A stretch of 64,000 nucleotides of DNA from Solen grandis. Taxonomy: Eukaryota; Mollusca; Bivalvia; Adapedonta; Solenidae. The notes under the pieces were generated by a model. That model was given only the letters and a program-made list of their open reading frames with translations. It was not told the origin of the DNA and did not search any database. Below, piece by piece: positions 1 to 11,721 of this stretch. Position 1 is the first letter of the stretch. Every line of letters begins with the position of its first letter. The stretch is taken from positions 13,855,294 through 13,919,293 of the forward strand of contig CM037778.1 of assembly GCA_021229015.1 (NCBI GenBank), given 5' to 3'. The translations under genes were made by a program, and so were the position numbers.

Positions 1-674
1 ATCAGACACACAGGTGTGCTGGACTTGCAATGGCTGACAGTCAGAGCCCATTTTCCATAATATCATAAGATATTTGCTGTTTCTTTTCCTCCCACTAATA
101 CATGGATTCCAGGGCCTTCATGATCCCCTTGTTTTTTTATCCCATGGTCCCATGGAAGTCCTGATTTCCAAATTTTAAGCCTTAAGTAGATGAGGATTGT
201 TGTTATTTCATGAAATTTCTGACATGACAGCTTGAGATTTAGTACACCTGTTAAATTAGTCAGTGCCTTGAAAAGTTTATATGCATTTTAGATGCAAACA
301 TAATGACTTCTAATACAGTGATTTATAATAACTAGAGCTGTCAATGACTTTGATGATCTAACCCAACAACATACATACCATAAAAACACAGTTAAAAGAC
401 CCCCCACCACTCTTTATTGTAGAGAAAGAAAGAAGAAGAAAAAAACAACTGGCAACCATTTCAGGTGCTTTTTTTTTACTTAATGGCATCCACCAATCCT
501 TATCCAAACATGCCTTTAACCCATGATTACACACTATATTTGTTTAAACTTAAGATTTATATATACGCAAGATTAACACTGCATGCATTGTGCAAGTGGA
601 TAGGGGGTGGGGTGGGGGCTTTCATTGGAAAATTGTACAGTAAAGGGATATGCAATACTGCCTTTTAGGTTCTT
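1..674. other. intergenic, no gene seen
   Basis: AT-rich sequence with homopolymer runs and no open frame resembling a protein. A purine-rich stretch near 422-473 has an AG before it and a GT after it, but it is low complexity and I do not call it an exon. Confidence 0.5.
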
Positions 675-865
675 AGGTCAAAAAAAAAGAGTTTTGTTTC
701 TGGTCGCCAGACCAACCCTCATTTTTTTTTACGACTGACCCTAAAGTTTTTTTTCCTTTCCGCCTTTAAAATTTTTTTTCCCCTTTTTTTAAACTTTTGT
801 TTCATATTTTAAAAAAATAAAAAATCCCGACTGGAGACCAAAAACAGAACTTTTTTTTTTGCCTT
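675..865. mobile_element. short MITE-like inverted-repeat element
   Basis: The left end reads AGGTC, an A run, then GTTTTGTTTCTGGTC. The right end, reverse-complemented, reads AAGGC, an A run, then TTCTGTTTTTGGTC. These form an imperfect inverted repeat of about 30 bp around a T-rich core of roughly 130 bp. There is no coding capacity and no clear target duplication. It is probably a decayed non-autonomous DNA transposon. Confidence 0.45.
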
Positions 866-2090
866 ACTGCAAATCCGCAAATCCTCCTATAGCTATCTCT
901 GTGCATTTTCTGTTTAATCACAGAGACTTTGACCCTAGTCCTACTTATAATGCCAGGCCTTCAGTGATTTTTGAAAGTTGTAGAGGTGAAAATTACTCAC
1001 ACATTCCTAAAAAAAAAAGCCTTAAAAAAAGATAAGAGAGAGGATAAAATGAGTACTGAGGCCTTTTTTCCATTTTTTATCAGGAAACAATCATGTAAGT
1101 GTCTTCCCTGTGCATCATTTCTTTAAATTAATGCAAATTTCCCTAAAATTGTTATACACATAAACCACTATATTTTTTTTATATACCAAATCAAGGAAAT
1201 GGTAATTTTACATTTTACCCCCTCACCCATCCTCAAGACAGAAAAAAAAATTTAATAAGGTCCCCTTTAGGGTAATAAGAAAATTGAGCCTGGTGCTGAT
1301 ATAATGAGTGTTGGAAGATTCCAAAAAAAAGCTGTGGAACTAGTAGATGTATGTACAGTGGAGATATTGTAAGAGCATGCTTGTCTCTCTTGTTGGTCCT
1401 TGTCATCACCTGTATATATATGCACATATCCATATTTATCTTGGGCATCCAGGAATGGGCTTGGGCTCACCCGTATTACAAGGAGCTGCGGTCTTAGTTT
1501 ACCTCAGCTGTTCGAGATCTTGCTATTTCAGGCATGGAGGATCACAGGACGCTAGCCTTTGTTGTATAAACAGTAACATTCTCAAGTCTAGTCAGCCTGC
1601 AGATAAATTAAAGTCTTGTTTTGTAACTTTCAGCATATTGTTTAACTGAGCACTAACAATGGCAATGTCTTGCTCAGTGACAACCTTCTGAATGGCTTTA
1701 AATATCCAGGGCCTTTATTTATTGATCTCCAGACTTTATATTTCAGACTCAGAAAGTGCAAATATTCAAAGTTGTGTTTTCCTAAAGTTGTTTATTTATA
1801 TTTCTGTGACTACATACATTTATTGGTATATTAAAGTAGCTTCAGAAATGATTTTGTTTTTCTCGTATATTCTTTTATTCCATACGTGATAGAAGAAGTG
1901 TTTGATTATATAAAATTTTAGAATCGTGAGTCTGTGTTTAGAGATTAATGGATGAGGGCCCAGATGTGCCCTGTAGATCTGGCACTCATTTCCAATTGAA
2001 TACATGTATCCTTTTAAATTATAATGAAATCTCAACTCTTGACAGTCCCTTCCTGGAATTCTTGTTCCTGATATTGAAGTTTAGAAATTA
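866..2090. other. intergenic, no gene seen
   Basis: Mostly AT-rich. Short open frames at 1233-1649 and 1692-1889 show no recognisable domain, no consistent codon bias and no splice context worth reporting. Confidence 0.5.
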
Positions 2091-2251
2091 TTAAGGTAAA
2101 GTCCCTGTAATGGTTCTGCTACATTTTGGACCTCATGGCCATTCACGGAGATAACCAAGGTTTCCTAATGATTCATTAAGGTACCTTGGTTATCTTGGTA
2201 GAGGTTAAGTGGTGCAAGACATAGCGGAACCATTACAGGGACTTACCTTAA
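2091..2251. mobile_element. TTAA-bounded palindromic MITE (family B, copy 1)
   Basis: About 160 bp. It begins TTAAGGTAAAGTCCCTGTAA and ends with the near-exact reverse complement, closing in TTAA. Inside is a second inverted repeat, GATAACCAAGGT facing ACCTTGGTTATC. A second copy in the same orientation lies at 43289-43448. TTAA at both edges is the target duplication of piggyBac- and Kolobok-type transposases, but no transposase is present, so the class is inferred. Confidence 0.75.
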
Positions 2252-3210
2252 GTAGAACATTTTGTATTCCCAAAAGACTTAAAAAAAGGCCTCATTTACC
2301 GCGTTAATTTATGTATTAATGAGATAGAGTCAGGACGACAATCATGCTGTGTTTAATTTGTAATGCCTGCACATTTGTTTAAGTTGATTTTTTTGTATTA
2401 GTTTATAAATTTGATTTGTGCTTCTTTTTTTCTTTTTTTTTTAAGCTTGGAAACCATGGAAACTACAGCTCATCTTTCTAATGTGACAGAAGCAAATTCT
2501 ATTTTTTCTTAGGAGTTCAATGTAATACTGACAAGAAATGACAATGTAAAAACTCAGGCTAATTAGACCATCATTAATGTATTGTTGGTTTGCATTTGTT
2601 CTACCCATAATTAAATCATAGATAGGTTTTATTTACATAATATAGGGTTATCAGACTTGAATTCAACTGACAGTACTTAACGCTAAGTAAAACTTCAATA
2701 CTTAATGTCAAATTTCATAATTCTTGTTTCTGTAATAAAAGTATCCAAATAAAATATTAAAGTTTATGACTAAAGTTACAAACATTGTTACCTTAATATT
2801 CATCATAATTATTTGCTAGGAAATAAAATATTTTGTAATCTTTCAGAGAATCAAAAATGATAAAATTTACCTCTTTAACAGTATGTAAGTATTTTTTGGC
2901 CCTAAGTATTGTTGGTGGATTTTGAGCCTGAAAGATAGGCAAAAAAATCTGCCCTCTTTTAATAGGTTTGGTTTTATTTGCATAACATGTAAGGTTATCA
3001 GAAAGATAGGCAAAAAAAAATCAGCCCACTTTTAAAAGGTACAATCTTTTTTTAGAAGAGTCCCTTTTGTTTGGTCCATTGTATAGACTGAAGCCTGCAA
3101 GTTTTGAATGATTGCCATATCAGCATTTTGTTATTATGAGATGGTGTCCCAAGTTAATGTAAGAAGGTGTTATGTTCAGTGTCGGCTAGATAAAGATAAT
3201 GTAACCAGTT
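2252..3210. other. intergenic, no gene seen
   Basis: AT-rich. Two short blocks (around 2625-2665 and 2965-3005) share a motif TTTTATTT-CATAA-GGTTATCAGA and may be fragments of an old repeat. No coding sequence is seen. Confidence 0.4.
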
Positions 3211-3475
3211 GTGGAAATGGCTGTGTATCATCATCATCATCATCATCATGGAAATGGCTGTGTATCATCATCATCATCATCATCATCATCATGAAATGGC
3301 TGTGTATCATCATCATCATCATCATCATGGAAATGGCTGTGTATCATCATCATCATCATCATGGAAATGGCTGTGTATCATATCATCATCATCATGGAAA
3401 TGGCTGTGTATCATCATCATCATCATCATTATCATCATCATCACCACCATTATTATTGTAATCATCATCTTTGTT
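3211..3475 (+). repeat. compound CATCAT minisatellite
   Basis: Six units of GGAAATGGCTGTGTAT each followed by a variable run of ATC/CAT triplets, ending in a looser CATCAT/CACCAC tail. Units differ mainly in the number of triplets. The poly-His, poly-Ser and poly-Ile frames read from it are products of the triplet repeat and not evidence of a gene. Confidence 0.9.
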
Positions 3476-4199
3476 TTGAACTGAAATTGATTTTATTTTC
3501 TCAATGTAAACATTAGTGGATCTTTTTATCTTTTATTATATCCTATAGCTTGTTTTAAAAATTCTTCTTGTTTGCAAGTTCATATTCTTATATACTCATT
3601 AGATATGTTGTATAGCATCATTTATATATTGTACCATGTATAATTTATGATATTTAGAGTGCAATCTTATTTTTTTTGTGTTTATATTTCACAGCATTTT
3701 AGTATAAATTTACATGCATTTATCATTGTTGCTTTTACCGTTGCTTTCTTTAACTTCTATTTCAGTTGTCAGCAAAATTTAAGAGGTTGGATGAAAAGGC
3801 TTTTATCTTTATATTTCTATTTTGTTAAATACTATATGTAGCAATCCGGACTATATAAAAGTCACAGATTTGAACAAGGCTCAAAAGGATTATACCAGTT
3901 TCAGACTTGATGGTTTTTCCTGAATTCAATCACAGTGTTAATAGTTTGATATTTATACACTTACAGGACAAAGTGAAAATACATTGGTTTATAAAATGAT
4001 GAGCATCACTGATAACATACAATGTGAACATACTAATTATTGAGACTTTTTTTAAGGTGGTCTTTGTATTGAGTTGGTCCAAATTTTAGGTTTATACAGT
4101 GTAGATTCATTACTAAGCACTTCATGATAAAGCAAATTCCAATATAACATAATTCTTGCAATGAACTCCAAGCCATTAATTTGTTAACCAGATTTTCTG

Positions 4200-5270
4200 G
4201 TTATTAGAATGCCGAATGTCATCCGGGTGGGTGGGCAACATCACTTTGGTTTCTGGATGATAACTTTTTTTGAGGAAGGAGATACCTCAACCATATTTGG
4301 TCAGAGGTTAGGTTGCATGAAGGGGAAGGTTGGGATTATTGGGGGTCGGTAAGGTCAAGGTCAGTGTGGCTAAAATTAGAACAAAATTACATCACTTTTG
4401 TTTCCAGATGATAGCTTTTGTCAGAAAAATATGTCTACCAGGTTGCATTGAGAAGGTTTTGATCATTTTCTAGGTATGTTAGGTCAAAGTCACACTTTGA
4501 GGTTAAAGATCAAAAATAGGGTATTTTTGTTCAGACCATATTTTTGTTATATATCAGTGGATTTTAAAATGACTTGGCTGAAATGTTCACCATCATGTGA
4601 CTATGTCAAGTGGTGAGAGTGAAACTATGCTAAGAGCTTACATATTTATATGCACTTAGCCTAGTTTTGCTCTCTATATGACTGAAATACAGTCGATGCG
4701 ATGGTAAACTCAAATAGCAAAGTCAAGTCTAGTTTCGCTCTCACCCCTTGATGTGCAGAGTGCAAGACCAGGTTCTTGGCTCCAAGGTCAAGGTCATACT
4801 TAAAGGTCAAAGATCAACAATGTTTGTGTGTGTGTGTGTTTTGCCCATAACTTCCTCATTTATGAAGGGATTTTAAAAAGTACTTGGCACAAATATTCCC
4901 CATCACAAGATGATATGCAACATGCAAGGCACAGATCCATAGTTCCATGGTTAAGGTCACACTTGGGGGTTAAAGATAAAAAATAAGTTAGTTTGTTTTA
5001 AATTATTTGGTGCAAACATTCACCATTATGATATGTTGTGCAGTGCACAAAACCCATGTCCTTAGCTTCAAGGTCAATGTCACACTTAGAGGTGAAAGAT
5101 AGTATGGGGTATTTTTTATTGTGTCTTGTTCAAAACTTCCGTAAGTATTGATGGATTTTGAAATGTTCAATATCATGGGATGATAGGCAGAGCACAAGAT
5201 CCATATCTGGTTTTCGTGGCATTGCCATGTTGATGTTGTCACATAATTATAAGATGGCCCAATGTAGAGC
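4200..5270. repeat. diverged interspersed repeat with AGGTCA modules
   Basis: Several degenerate modules of the type GGTCAAGGTCACACTT followed by GGTCAAAGATCAA recur about every 100-200 bp, together with phrases such as GATGATA and TTTGAAATG. Similar modules occur at 19600-19860, 27040-27420 and 57300-57800. This looks like an old non-autonomous repeat with internal tandem structure. A short GT microsatellite lies near 4824-4840. Confidence 0.4.
4611..4746. mobile_element. GGTGAGAG hairpin repeat interrupted by a SINE tail
   Basis: Outer arms TGGTGAGAGTGAAAC and GTTTCGCTCTCACCCC are inverted repeats. A related 70-bp hairpin is intact at 39389-39458. Between the arms at about 4672-4730 lies a SINE family B 3' end (TATATGACTGAAATAC... 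AAACTCAAATAG... AAGTCAAGTC) that is absent from the other copy, so the SINE fragment appears to have inserted into the hairpin. Confidence 0.5.
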
Positions 5271-6756
5271 AATAATTAGGTTTTGATACATATACCAAAA
5301 GTCATTTAAAATGGTACCTGTAGGTTTCTGTTTGGTGCTCATCTTTTTTGGATTGATTGGCCACATGAAATGAAATTTACCGACCCAAGTTTTTTTTGGT
5401 CAGTGAATACATAAATCCCATATTTTTTTAACATACAGTTGCTTAACATTCTATGATGTCTGTTGAGAGTGAAAACAATTAAAATACAATGCAGAAAGCA
5501 CTTGATGTTCGTAGAAATACCTATGAAACTCATGTCATCAAATTTTGTTGTATTTCTTTTTCTGGTCTGTGCCAGTTCTTGTGTATAGTTTATCTTTAGC
5601 AGAGGTATCAGTATTGGTAGTAAACAATATTCCGGATGTTGGTTAAAAAAATACAACTGTGTTAGTCACCAGTCTTCACTTAGATATTTGGAAGAACCAT
5701 TGCAGTAACTGCTAATTGTGTATCAAGTGGTATGGAAGTATACAGGTACACTGAGGCTTAAGAAACCGCATCAGACAAAACAAAGGTTTTTGCACTGACA
5801 GGTATGAGAAGAATGCCTGATCAGTGAGAGCGGTCGTGCAGGTAAAAACCAGGTTTGGAGACACTGATAGTCACGTTTACAGCACAAGTGACCTGTGTGG
5901 CTCTTTTAATTAGGCAATTGCTTTTATTTCTTTGATTTTATGAAACCACTAATCTTTGGTAGACATCTACGTTGAAATAAATAGGAGTTGCAAAATAGAG
6001 ATCAGATGAAGCAGTGATTTAGATTAGTTAGTTATATTTTTATTGAAGTATAAATATAATGTTTTTAATAAAATACCAATTTATAAGGATATAATTTTGA
6101 TTTCTAATTTATTTCATTAAATGAACTCACTGATGTGTATATCTGTTTATGACAAGCTTACTAAAAAGGAACTAAAAAATGTTGTACCCTCTAATTAAAA
6201 ACAAGATAAAAACTAGAAATGACAAGATTATTAAGAAAAATGGATGTAAACCAAAGAATATTAAAGTATTTTTTTGGTACCAATCTAGTTTTCAGGATTC
6301 ATTCTTAGTCAGTATGGCATGAAAAATGTGAACCATTCTGGGTCCAAGACACAAACTTTACCTGGTATCATATCGGAATTTCTTAGAACAGTCCCAAACT
6401 GTAGTTGAAAAACATGGGACTTTTTATTTAAGTTACAAGTCTGACCAAAACTATTCTTGGTTAAAGAATTGAGGTTTGGAACCCTTCTGGATACAAGGGA
6501 GCCAGTCTAGATCTGTTGTGACAAGACTGGTTGTCTGTCTAGGAGGTTGAGTGGTGGACAACCAAATATATTTCAAGCTTATAGTTTCAAGAATGGAAAA
6601 GTGCTGTATTACAAGAAATGATGTCTATCTGGATTTTAAATTACTTAACTACTGGAAATCATGGTAATAATAATAATAATGATAATAATGAGGTTTGGAC
6701 AGATTAGTTTTATATTCATATGTGCTTTAAAACCTGTGAACAAAGGCCTCTCAGTG
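5271..6756. other. intergenic, no gene seen
   Basis: No convincing coding sequence on either strand. The minus-strand open frame at 5339-5656 has no recognisable domain or splice context. A short AAT microsatellite lies at about 6664-6690. Confidence 0.5.
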
Positions 6757-6976
6757 GAAACTGATAACTTGGCTCACAGTTATTAAACTGATAACTTGGC
6801 TCACAGTTATTAAACTGATAACTTGGCTCACAGTTATTAAACTGATAACTTGGCTCACAGTTATTAAACTGATAACTTGGGTCATAGTTATTAAACTGAT
6901 AACTTGGCTCACAGTTATTAAACTGATAACGTGGCTCACAGTTATTAAACTGATAACGTGGCTCACAGTTATTCAG
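6757..6976. repeat. 27-bp tandem array, 8 copies
   Basis: Eight near-identical 27-bp units containing GGCTCACAGTTATT and AAACTGATAAC. Variation is limited to one or two positions per unit (for example CTTGG versus CGTGG, GGCTC versus GGGTC). Because 27 is divisible by three, the array stays open in two minus-strand frames and yields a 9-residue peptide repeat; I regard that as incidental. Confidence 0.92.
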
Positions 6977-7344
6977 AGGTAAATTCTCCATAAATCAGTG
7001 CCTGGGATCTAAAATGTTGCTGTCCTTTATTCACAGGTTGTCTTTTACTGAGAGGGGATTGCTAATACAGTTTTTACTATGTATTGTTAGGCATAAGTTT
7101 TTCCTTATTCTTTTCAGCAAGTAGTAACTGTTTATTACCGGGATGTATTTATTCTAGTCAATGTAGTAAACTTTTTATTATATATTTTTGTATAACCATT
7201 TCTGATATTGTTTCCAAAGGCTGTATTATGTACTATAGAACACTACATAAATGCCCTTATGTTTTACATTAATCTAAGGTTGCAATACCATTTTCCCCCC
7301 TTTCCACTTGCATAAAGTGTTAATTCTTTAACACATTTTATCAC

Positions 7345-7630
7345 TGGTCCCAGTGGCCAAGTGGTTAAAGCATCTGCCCCAGAATCAGAAAGTCATGGGA
7401 TAGATCCCCGGCCACGACATACCTTAGTCATAAAAAATGGCACTGGTATATCTCTCTTGCTTTGCACTCAGCATATAAGGGTAGTTCAAGGACTGGTTGG
7501 CCCTGTGTCAGAATAATGTGACTGGGTGTGGTATCATGCCACTGTTCTACGGCGTGCTACTGCGGTGTGGCAGCACTTTATTCTGTCTCAAGTAGACATC
7601 ATCTCCAATAGTCGAAATACTGACTGTCAG
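7345..7630 (+). mobile_element. tRNA-derived SINE, family A (full-length)
   Basis: The head has an A-box-like TGGCCAAGTGGTTAAAGC and a degenerate B box, GGGATAGATCCCC. The body contains AAGGGTAGTTCAAGGACTGG, GTGACTGGGTGTGGTATCA, and the tail block CAAGTAGACATCATCTCCAA with GAAATACTG. Copies are at 24113-24300, 25335-25535, 26512-26735 and, on the minus strand, 61238-61541. The family is a RNA-polymerase-III-type non-autonomous retroelement; this copy has decayed promoter boxes. Confidence 0.8.
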
Positions 7631-9048
7631 ACTATTGCTTGATTTGTCTCTACAGAATAGTAGTGGGGGGGAGGGGGGGCTTATACTGTAATTACTTCCA
7701 TGAGCATCCGTGTAGATGATCTACCTACCTGTGCCAGTGAGATAAGTCAATTTTACGTCATACTAGTATCATTTCTTGATAGTCATTGTGTGCATTTTAT
7801 GTTCAAAAGAGAAATCTACCATAGTACAAAAAAACAGAATTCAGTTAGTGGGTCATGATCAGACAGGTAGATTAGTTCATGTTTTACTGCTAGTTATTGG
7901 ACACACTTTTCATAACAGGAGAAATCATCTCTAGATTATATCCCTTTACCTATATAGATACATTTTGATGACCCAGATCAGACTTAACTCCTCCTCGGAT
8001 CACAGTCTCTTCTGTTTACTCATACCATATTGTACCTCAGCTTCTACACATTATATTTGTTCTATTGCTGTTTACTATTTCAGTTTTGTGTACTTTGAAA
8101 TATAATTTAAATACAATAATTAGACTGTTGATATTTGCCACTGTCCACGTAATCATTCTTGAGAATTAATTTGCATATAGTCCATGAAGTCTTTGTTTCC
8201 TGACAAAATAGTTTGGCAAGGGTAGGTTGCATTACACTGTTTTCATAAACGAAACTTGCAAAATTGGTTAAATATAGAATATGGTATCCCTAAAAGCAGG
8301 TGCTTGTGGTATCACATGACACAACATGGTGTCTTTGCCAGTTGGTAAGTTCAGCCTTTAAAGTTAACGCATGCGTGAAGAGTGAATGTGACCAGCCAAG
8401 CTGACGGCAAATGATAATAGAAAATCTAAATAAAGGTTTTATAATTCTAAATATAGTTTCAATATCGTCTGTGAAGTTATTGCCTGTGATGGGAAAACCA
8501 CCCATTTTTTACAATCATGGATGGTTGCATTGGGACAACCATGCATCTGTAGATGGGTATTGATAGACGTTATACAAACATATAGTTGAAAATAAAATTA
8601 TTAGTCATCGACCATCTGTGAACAAGCTGCTTTACATTGCTTTGAGAATACAAACCAAGATCAAAAGTCTGTTAAACAACTCATGCAGCTGGTATATAGG
8701 ATTTATACACCTCAAGGCTGAACACATGAATTGTGTATCCCATACTAATTTGACACATTGGCTGTAGAAGACAAACCATGTGCTGTTTTTCAGTGGGTCC
8801 TCAGTAGGTGGGACCGGATCCTTCTCCAGCATCTCAAGCTTGTAAGGAGTTGACTGTTACCATGTTATTTTGTTCATCTAGGCTTCCAGCAATCAGAAGC
8901 AAGTTGCACACAAATAGTTCCAATGTGTTTTGTAGTCTGGTTCCTGGCTGGGGTACCTTTCCCTTACACTACAGTATCTGTAATCTTGAGGACAACCGGG
9001 AACCAGATTATGAAAACAAATTGGAACTATTTGTGTGTGCAACTTCTA
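7631..9048. other. intergenic, no gene seen
   Basis: AT-rich with a G-rich run near 7665-7679. Open frames at 8290-8505 and 8632-8832 carry no recognisable motif. Confidence 0.45.
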
Positions 9049-9290
9049 TTAACCCTTTCCCTCATAGAGGACACCATGAAAAGACCTATGTGAACAGCAT
9101 AAAACCAGATCAGCCTGCGAGTAACTCGCAGGCTGATCAGGTTTTATGCTGTTCGCTGCTCCTCAGTGGTCTGGAAATGAGTATTTTGTAATTAAATTTG
9201 GTAAGGTTTAACTGTGGTTTTCTGCAGATCAGGCTTTATGTGGTACCTATTGAGGGCGTCAAAATGAGTCTATATGAGGGAAAGGGTTAA
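9049..9290 (+). mobile_element. 240-bp hairpin MITE (family A, copy 1)
   Basis: Begins TTAACCCTTTCCCTCATAGA and ends TATATGAGGGAAAGGGTTAA, so the ends are inverted repeats bounded by TTAA. Inside, AGCATAAAACCAGATCAGCC and its complement flank the palindrome CTGCGAGTAACTCGCAG, giving a stem of about 30 bp. Seven copies occur in the window in both orientations (others at 18359, 19355, 21952, 27616, 37408, 40929). No coding capacity. TTAA at both borders suggests mobilisation by a TTAA-specific transposase. Confidence 0.85.
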
Positions 9291-9363
9291 TCCTTTATAA
9301 CTGTGTGACACAGTTATTGCTTGCTTACAAGTTACATATATTGTCATTGTTTTGGTTACTTTT

Positions 9364-9590
9364 CCAAGGAATGGGTAGACCATGGCAATGTACATGACTA
9401 CATGTCTTCAGGTTGTAGGTTTGAACCCCTTTTTGGAGTGGTGGTGGGACAAATTCATTACCTTAATTCCCATGGTAACAGTACTGGTCCAATCCAGGAA
9501 CTGTCAAGAGAGATTACTGAATGTCATCAAAGCTTGTTTCCTAATGGTCATTTAAGAAAAAAATCATTTATCTTAATTAAGGTGAAACAG
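9364..9590 (+). mobile_element. tRNA-derived SINE, family C (diverged copy)
   Basis: Matches 40697-40886 in order: a tRNA-like head with B-box-like GTAGGTTTGAACCCC, then TACTGGTCCAATCCAGGAAC, then GAGATTA and a TTGTTTCCTAATGGTCATTT-type tail. It is much older than the 40.7 kb copy, and its head has lost the A-box consensus. Confidence 0.6.
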
Positions 9591-9744
9591 CCATTTCAAT
9601 TATTTCTTATTTAATTGGCCTTCATAATAACTGTTTTGTTGAAGACTAGGTTTATTTAAGAAAGTTTCTTCATTTTGTTTAGTAAAGTATTACTCTTTCT
9701 TATTATCTTATTTTTCAGGGTTTTTGTGTTATTTTTCAATTTTT

Positions 9745-11093
9745 AGCTCACCTGAGCACAAAGTGCTCAAGGTGAGCTTTTGTGATCGCCCTTCATCCGG
9801 CGTCCGTCGTCGTCCGTCGTGCGTCGTCAGTCGTCCGTCGTCAACAATTTGCTCTAAACGACATCTCCTCTGAAACCGCTGGACAGAATTTAATGAAACT
9901 TGGCAGGAATGTTCCTTGGGTGAGGCTCTACAAAAGTTGCTAAAATAAAGTTGATCCATGAAGAACTCTGGTTGCCATGGCAACAAAAAGAAAAATAATT
10001 TGAAAACTTTAAAAATCATCTTCTTCAAAAGTACTGGCCAGATTTTAAAATAAATTGGTACAGATGTTCCTTGGGTCAACCTCTACCAAAGTTGCTATAA
10101 TTATTCCAATCCGTAAAAAAACATGGCCGCCAGGGGCGGGGCTTATTTGCCTTATATGTATATAGAGAAACCTTTAAACAACATCTTCTCTGAAACCACT
10201 GGACAGAATTTGATTAAAATTGGCAGGGATGATCCTTGGGTCAACCTTCACAAAAGTTGCTAAAATAAACTTGATACATGTAGAACTCTGGTTGCCATGG
10301 CAACAAAAAAAAAAGAAAAAAAGAAAACTTTAAAAATCATCTTCTTCAAAACTACTGGCCAGATTTTAAAATTAATTGGTACAGATATTCCTTGGGCCAA
10401 CCTCTACCAAAGTTGCTAAAATTATTCTGATCCGTAAAAAAACATGGCCACCAGGGGCGGGGCTTATTTGCCTTATATGTATATAGAGAAACCTTTAAAC
10501 AACATCTCCTCTGAAACCACTGGACAGAATTTGATTAAACTTGGCAGGGATGATCCTTGGGGCAACCTTCACAAAAGTTGCTAAAATAAACTTGATCCAT
10601 GTAGAACTCTGGTTGCCATGGCAACAAAAAGAAAAAAAAATGAAAACTTTAAAAATCATCTTCTTCAAAACAACTGTCCAGATTTTAAAATAAATTGGTA
10701 CAGATGTTCCTTGGGTCAACCTCTACCAAAGTTGCTAAAATTATTCCGATCCGTAAATAAACATGGCCGCCAGGGGCGGGGCTTATTTGCCTTATATGTA
10801 TATAGAGAAACCTTTAAACAACATCTTCTCTGAAACCACTGGACAGATTTAGATTAAACTTGGCAGGGATGATCCTTGGGTCAACCTTCACAAAAGCTGC
10901 TAAAATAAATTTGATCCATGTAGAACTCTGGTAGCCATGGCAACAAAAAGAAAAAAAATATGAAAACTTTAAAAATCATCTTCTTCAAAACTACTGGCCA
11001 GATTTTAAAATAAATTGGTACAGATGTTCCTTGGGTCAACCTATTTATCTCAGGTGAGCGATTTAGGGCCATCATGGGCCTCTTGTTTCTAAT
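9745..11093 (+). mobile_element. Helentron/HINE-like element, family 1, copy 1
   Basis: Starts AGCTCACCTGAGCACAAAGT, a nested hairpin in which GCTCACCT pairs with AGGTGAGC and GAGCAC with GTGCTC. It ends CTCAGGTGAGCGATTTAGGG, then a hairpin around GGGCCATCATGGGCC, then CTAAT. The 5' GCTCACCTGAG is the inverse of the near-3' CTCAGGTGAGC. The interior holds about three tandem units of roughly 321 bp (starts near 10166, 10488, 10808) containing GTTGCCATGGCAAC and GCCAGGGGCGGGGC. Subterminal inverted repeats, a 3' hairpin just upstream of a CTRRT-type end, and internal tandem repeats are the published hallmarks of Helentron-associated elements; no Rep/helicase gene is present. Confidence 0.7.
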
Positions 11094-11721
11094 GTTTATC
11101 AATTTAATTTTCAAATGTTTTATTGTTTAATTGCCTTTTTTTTTTATAAAATAGTTACAGTTTATGTTATATTTTATTCATGCCCAGTGACATTCCTTAA
11201 TCTTAATAATCTTTGGGTTCCAAGTTAAAACATGGACTTTTAACTCAAATAAAACATGCATATGTATTACATAGATGAATATACACACCCGGCTAGCCTC
11301 AATGATAATGTGCAAGAGTTAGAAGCTGAAAGTTGCGGGTTAGAACCTAGCTCAAATCATAAATATTTCTCATATTTTTAATGAATTTTGACCACTATGT
11401 TTAATAATGTAGTACATGAAATTAGCACACATTATAATTAAATATATCAAGATTTTATCAAAATTATTGCTGAATACTTTAAATGGTTTATTCAATACTC
11501 AACTGTATATAGGATTGTAGAGAAAAATTAGATTACAAATATTAACATACCACTTGACTTATTTAAAGTATGAAGCATTGCAAACTATGCTACCATTTCA
11601 AATAGCCGACAAAGAAGAAAAATTAAAATTGGCGAATATATTTTTATGTTAACTTTGCATGAATATAGAGAATCACACTAGAAACAAATTAATGGGATAA
11701 AAAATTGGGTTCTCCATGCTA
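11094..11721. other. intergenic with tRNA-like relic
   Basis: AT-rich. At about 11290-11360 there is a tRNA-like head with GTGCAAGAGTTAGAAGC and a B-box-like GCGGGTTAGAACC, probably the start of a decayed SINE. No gene is seen. Confidence 0.35.

Noticed and set aside
422..473. Possible microexon similar to 33431-33454
   Set aside because: Shares GGCAACCATT and a following GT, but is low-complexity, far upstream of the gene, and keeps no sensible frame.
3108..3484. Poly-His/poly-Ser frames
   Set aside because: Translation of a CATCAT minisatellite.
6716..6991. 91-codon minus-strand frame with NNCEPSYQF repeats
   Set aside because: Pure product of the 27-bp tandem array.
8808..9191. 127-codon open frame
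   Set aside because: Its second half runs through a hairpin MITE, and the rest has no recognisable motif.
9729..11114. Minus-strand frames repeating MTQGTSVPIYFKIW
   Set aside because: Generated by the internal 321-bp tandem units of the Helentron-like element.
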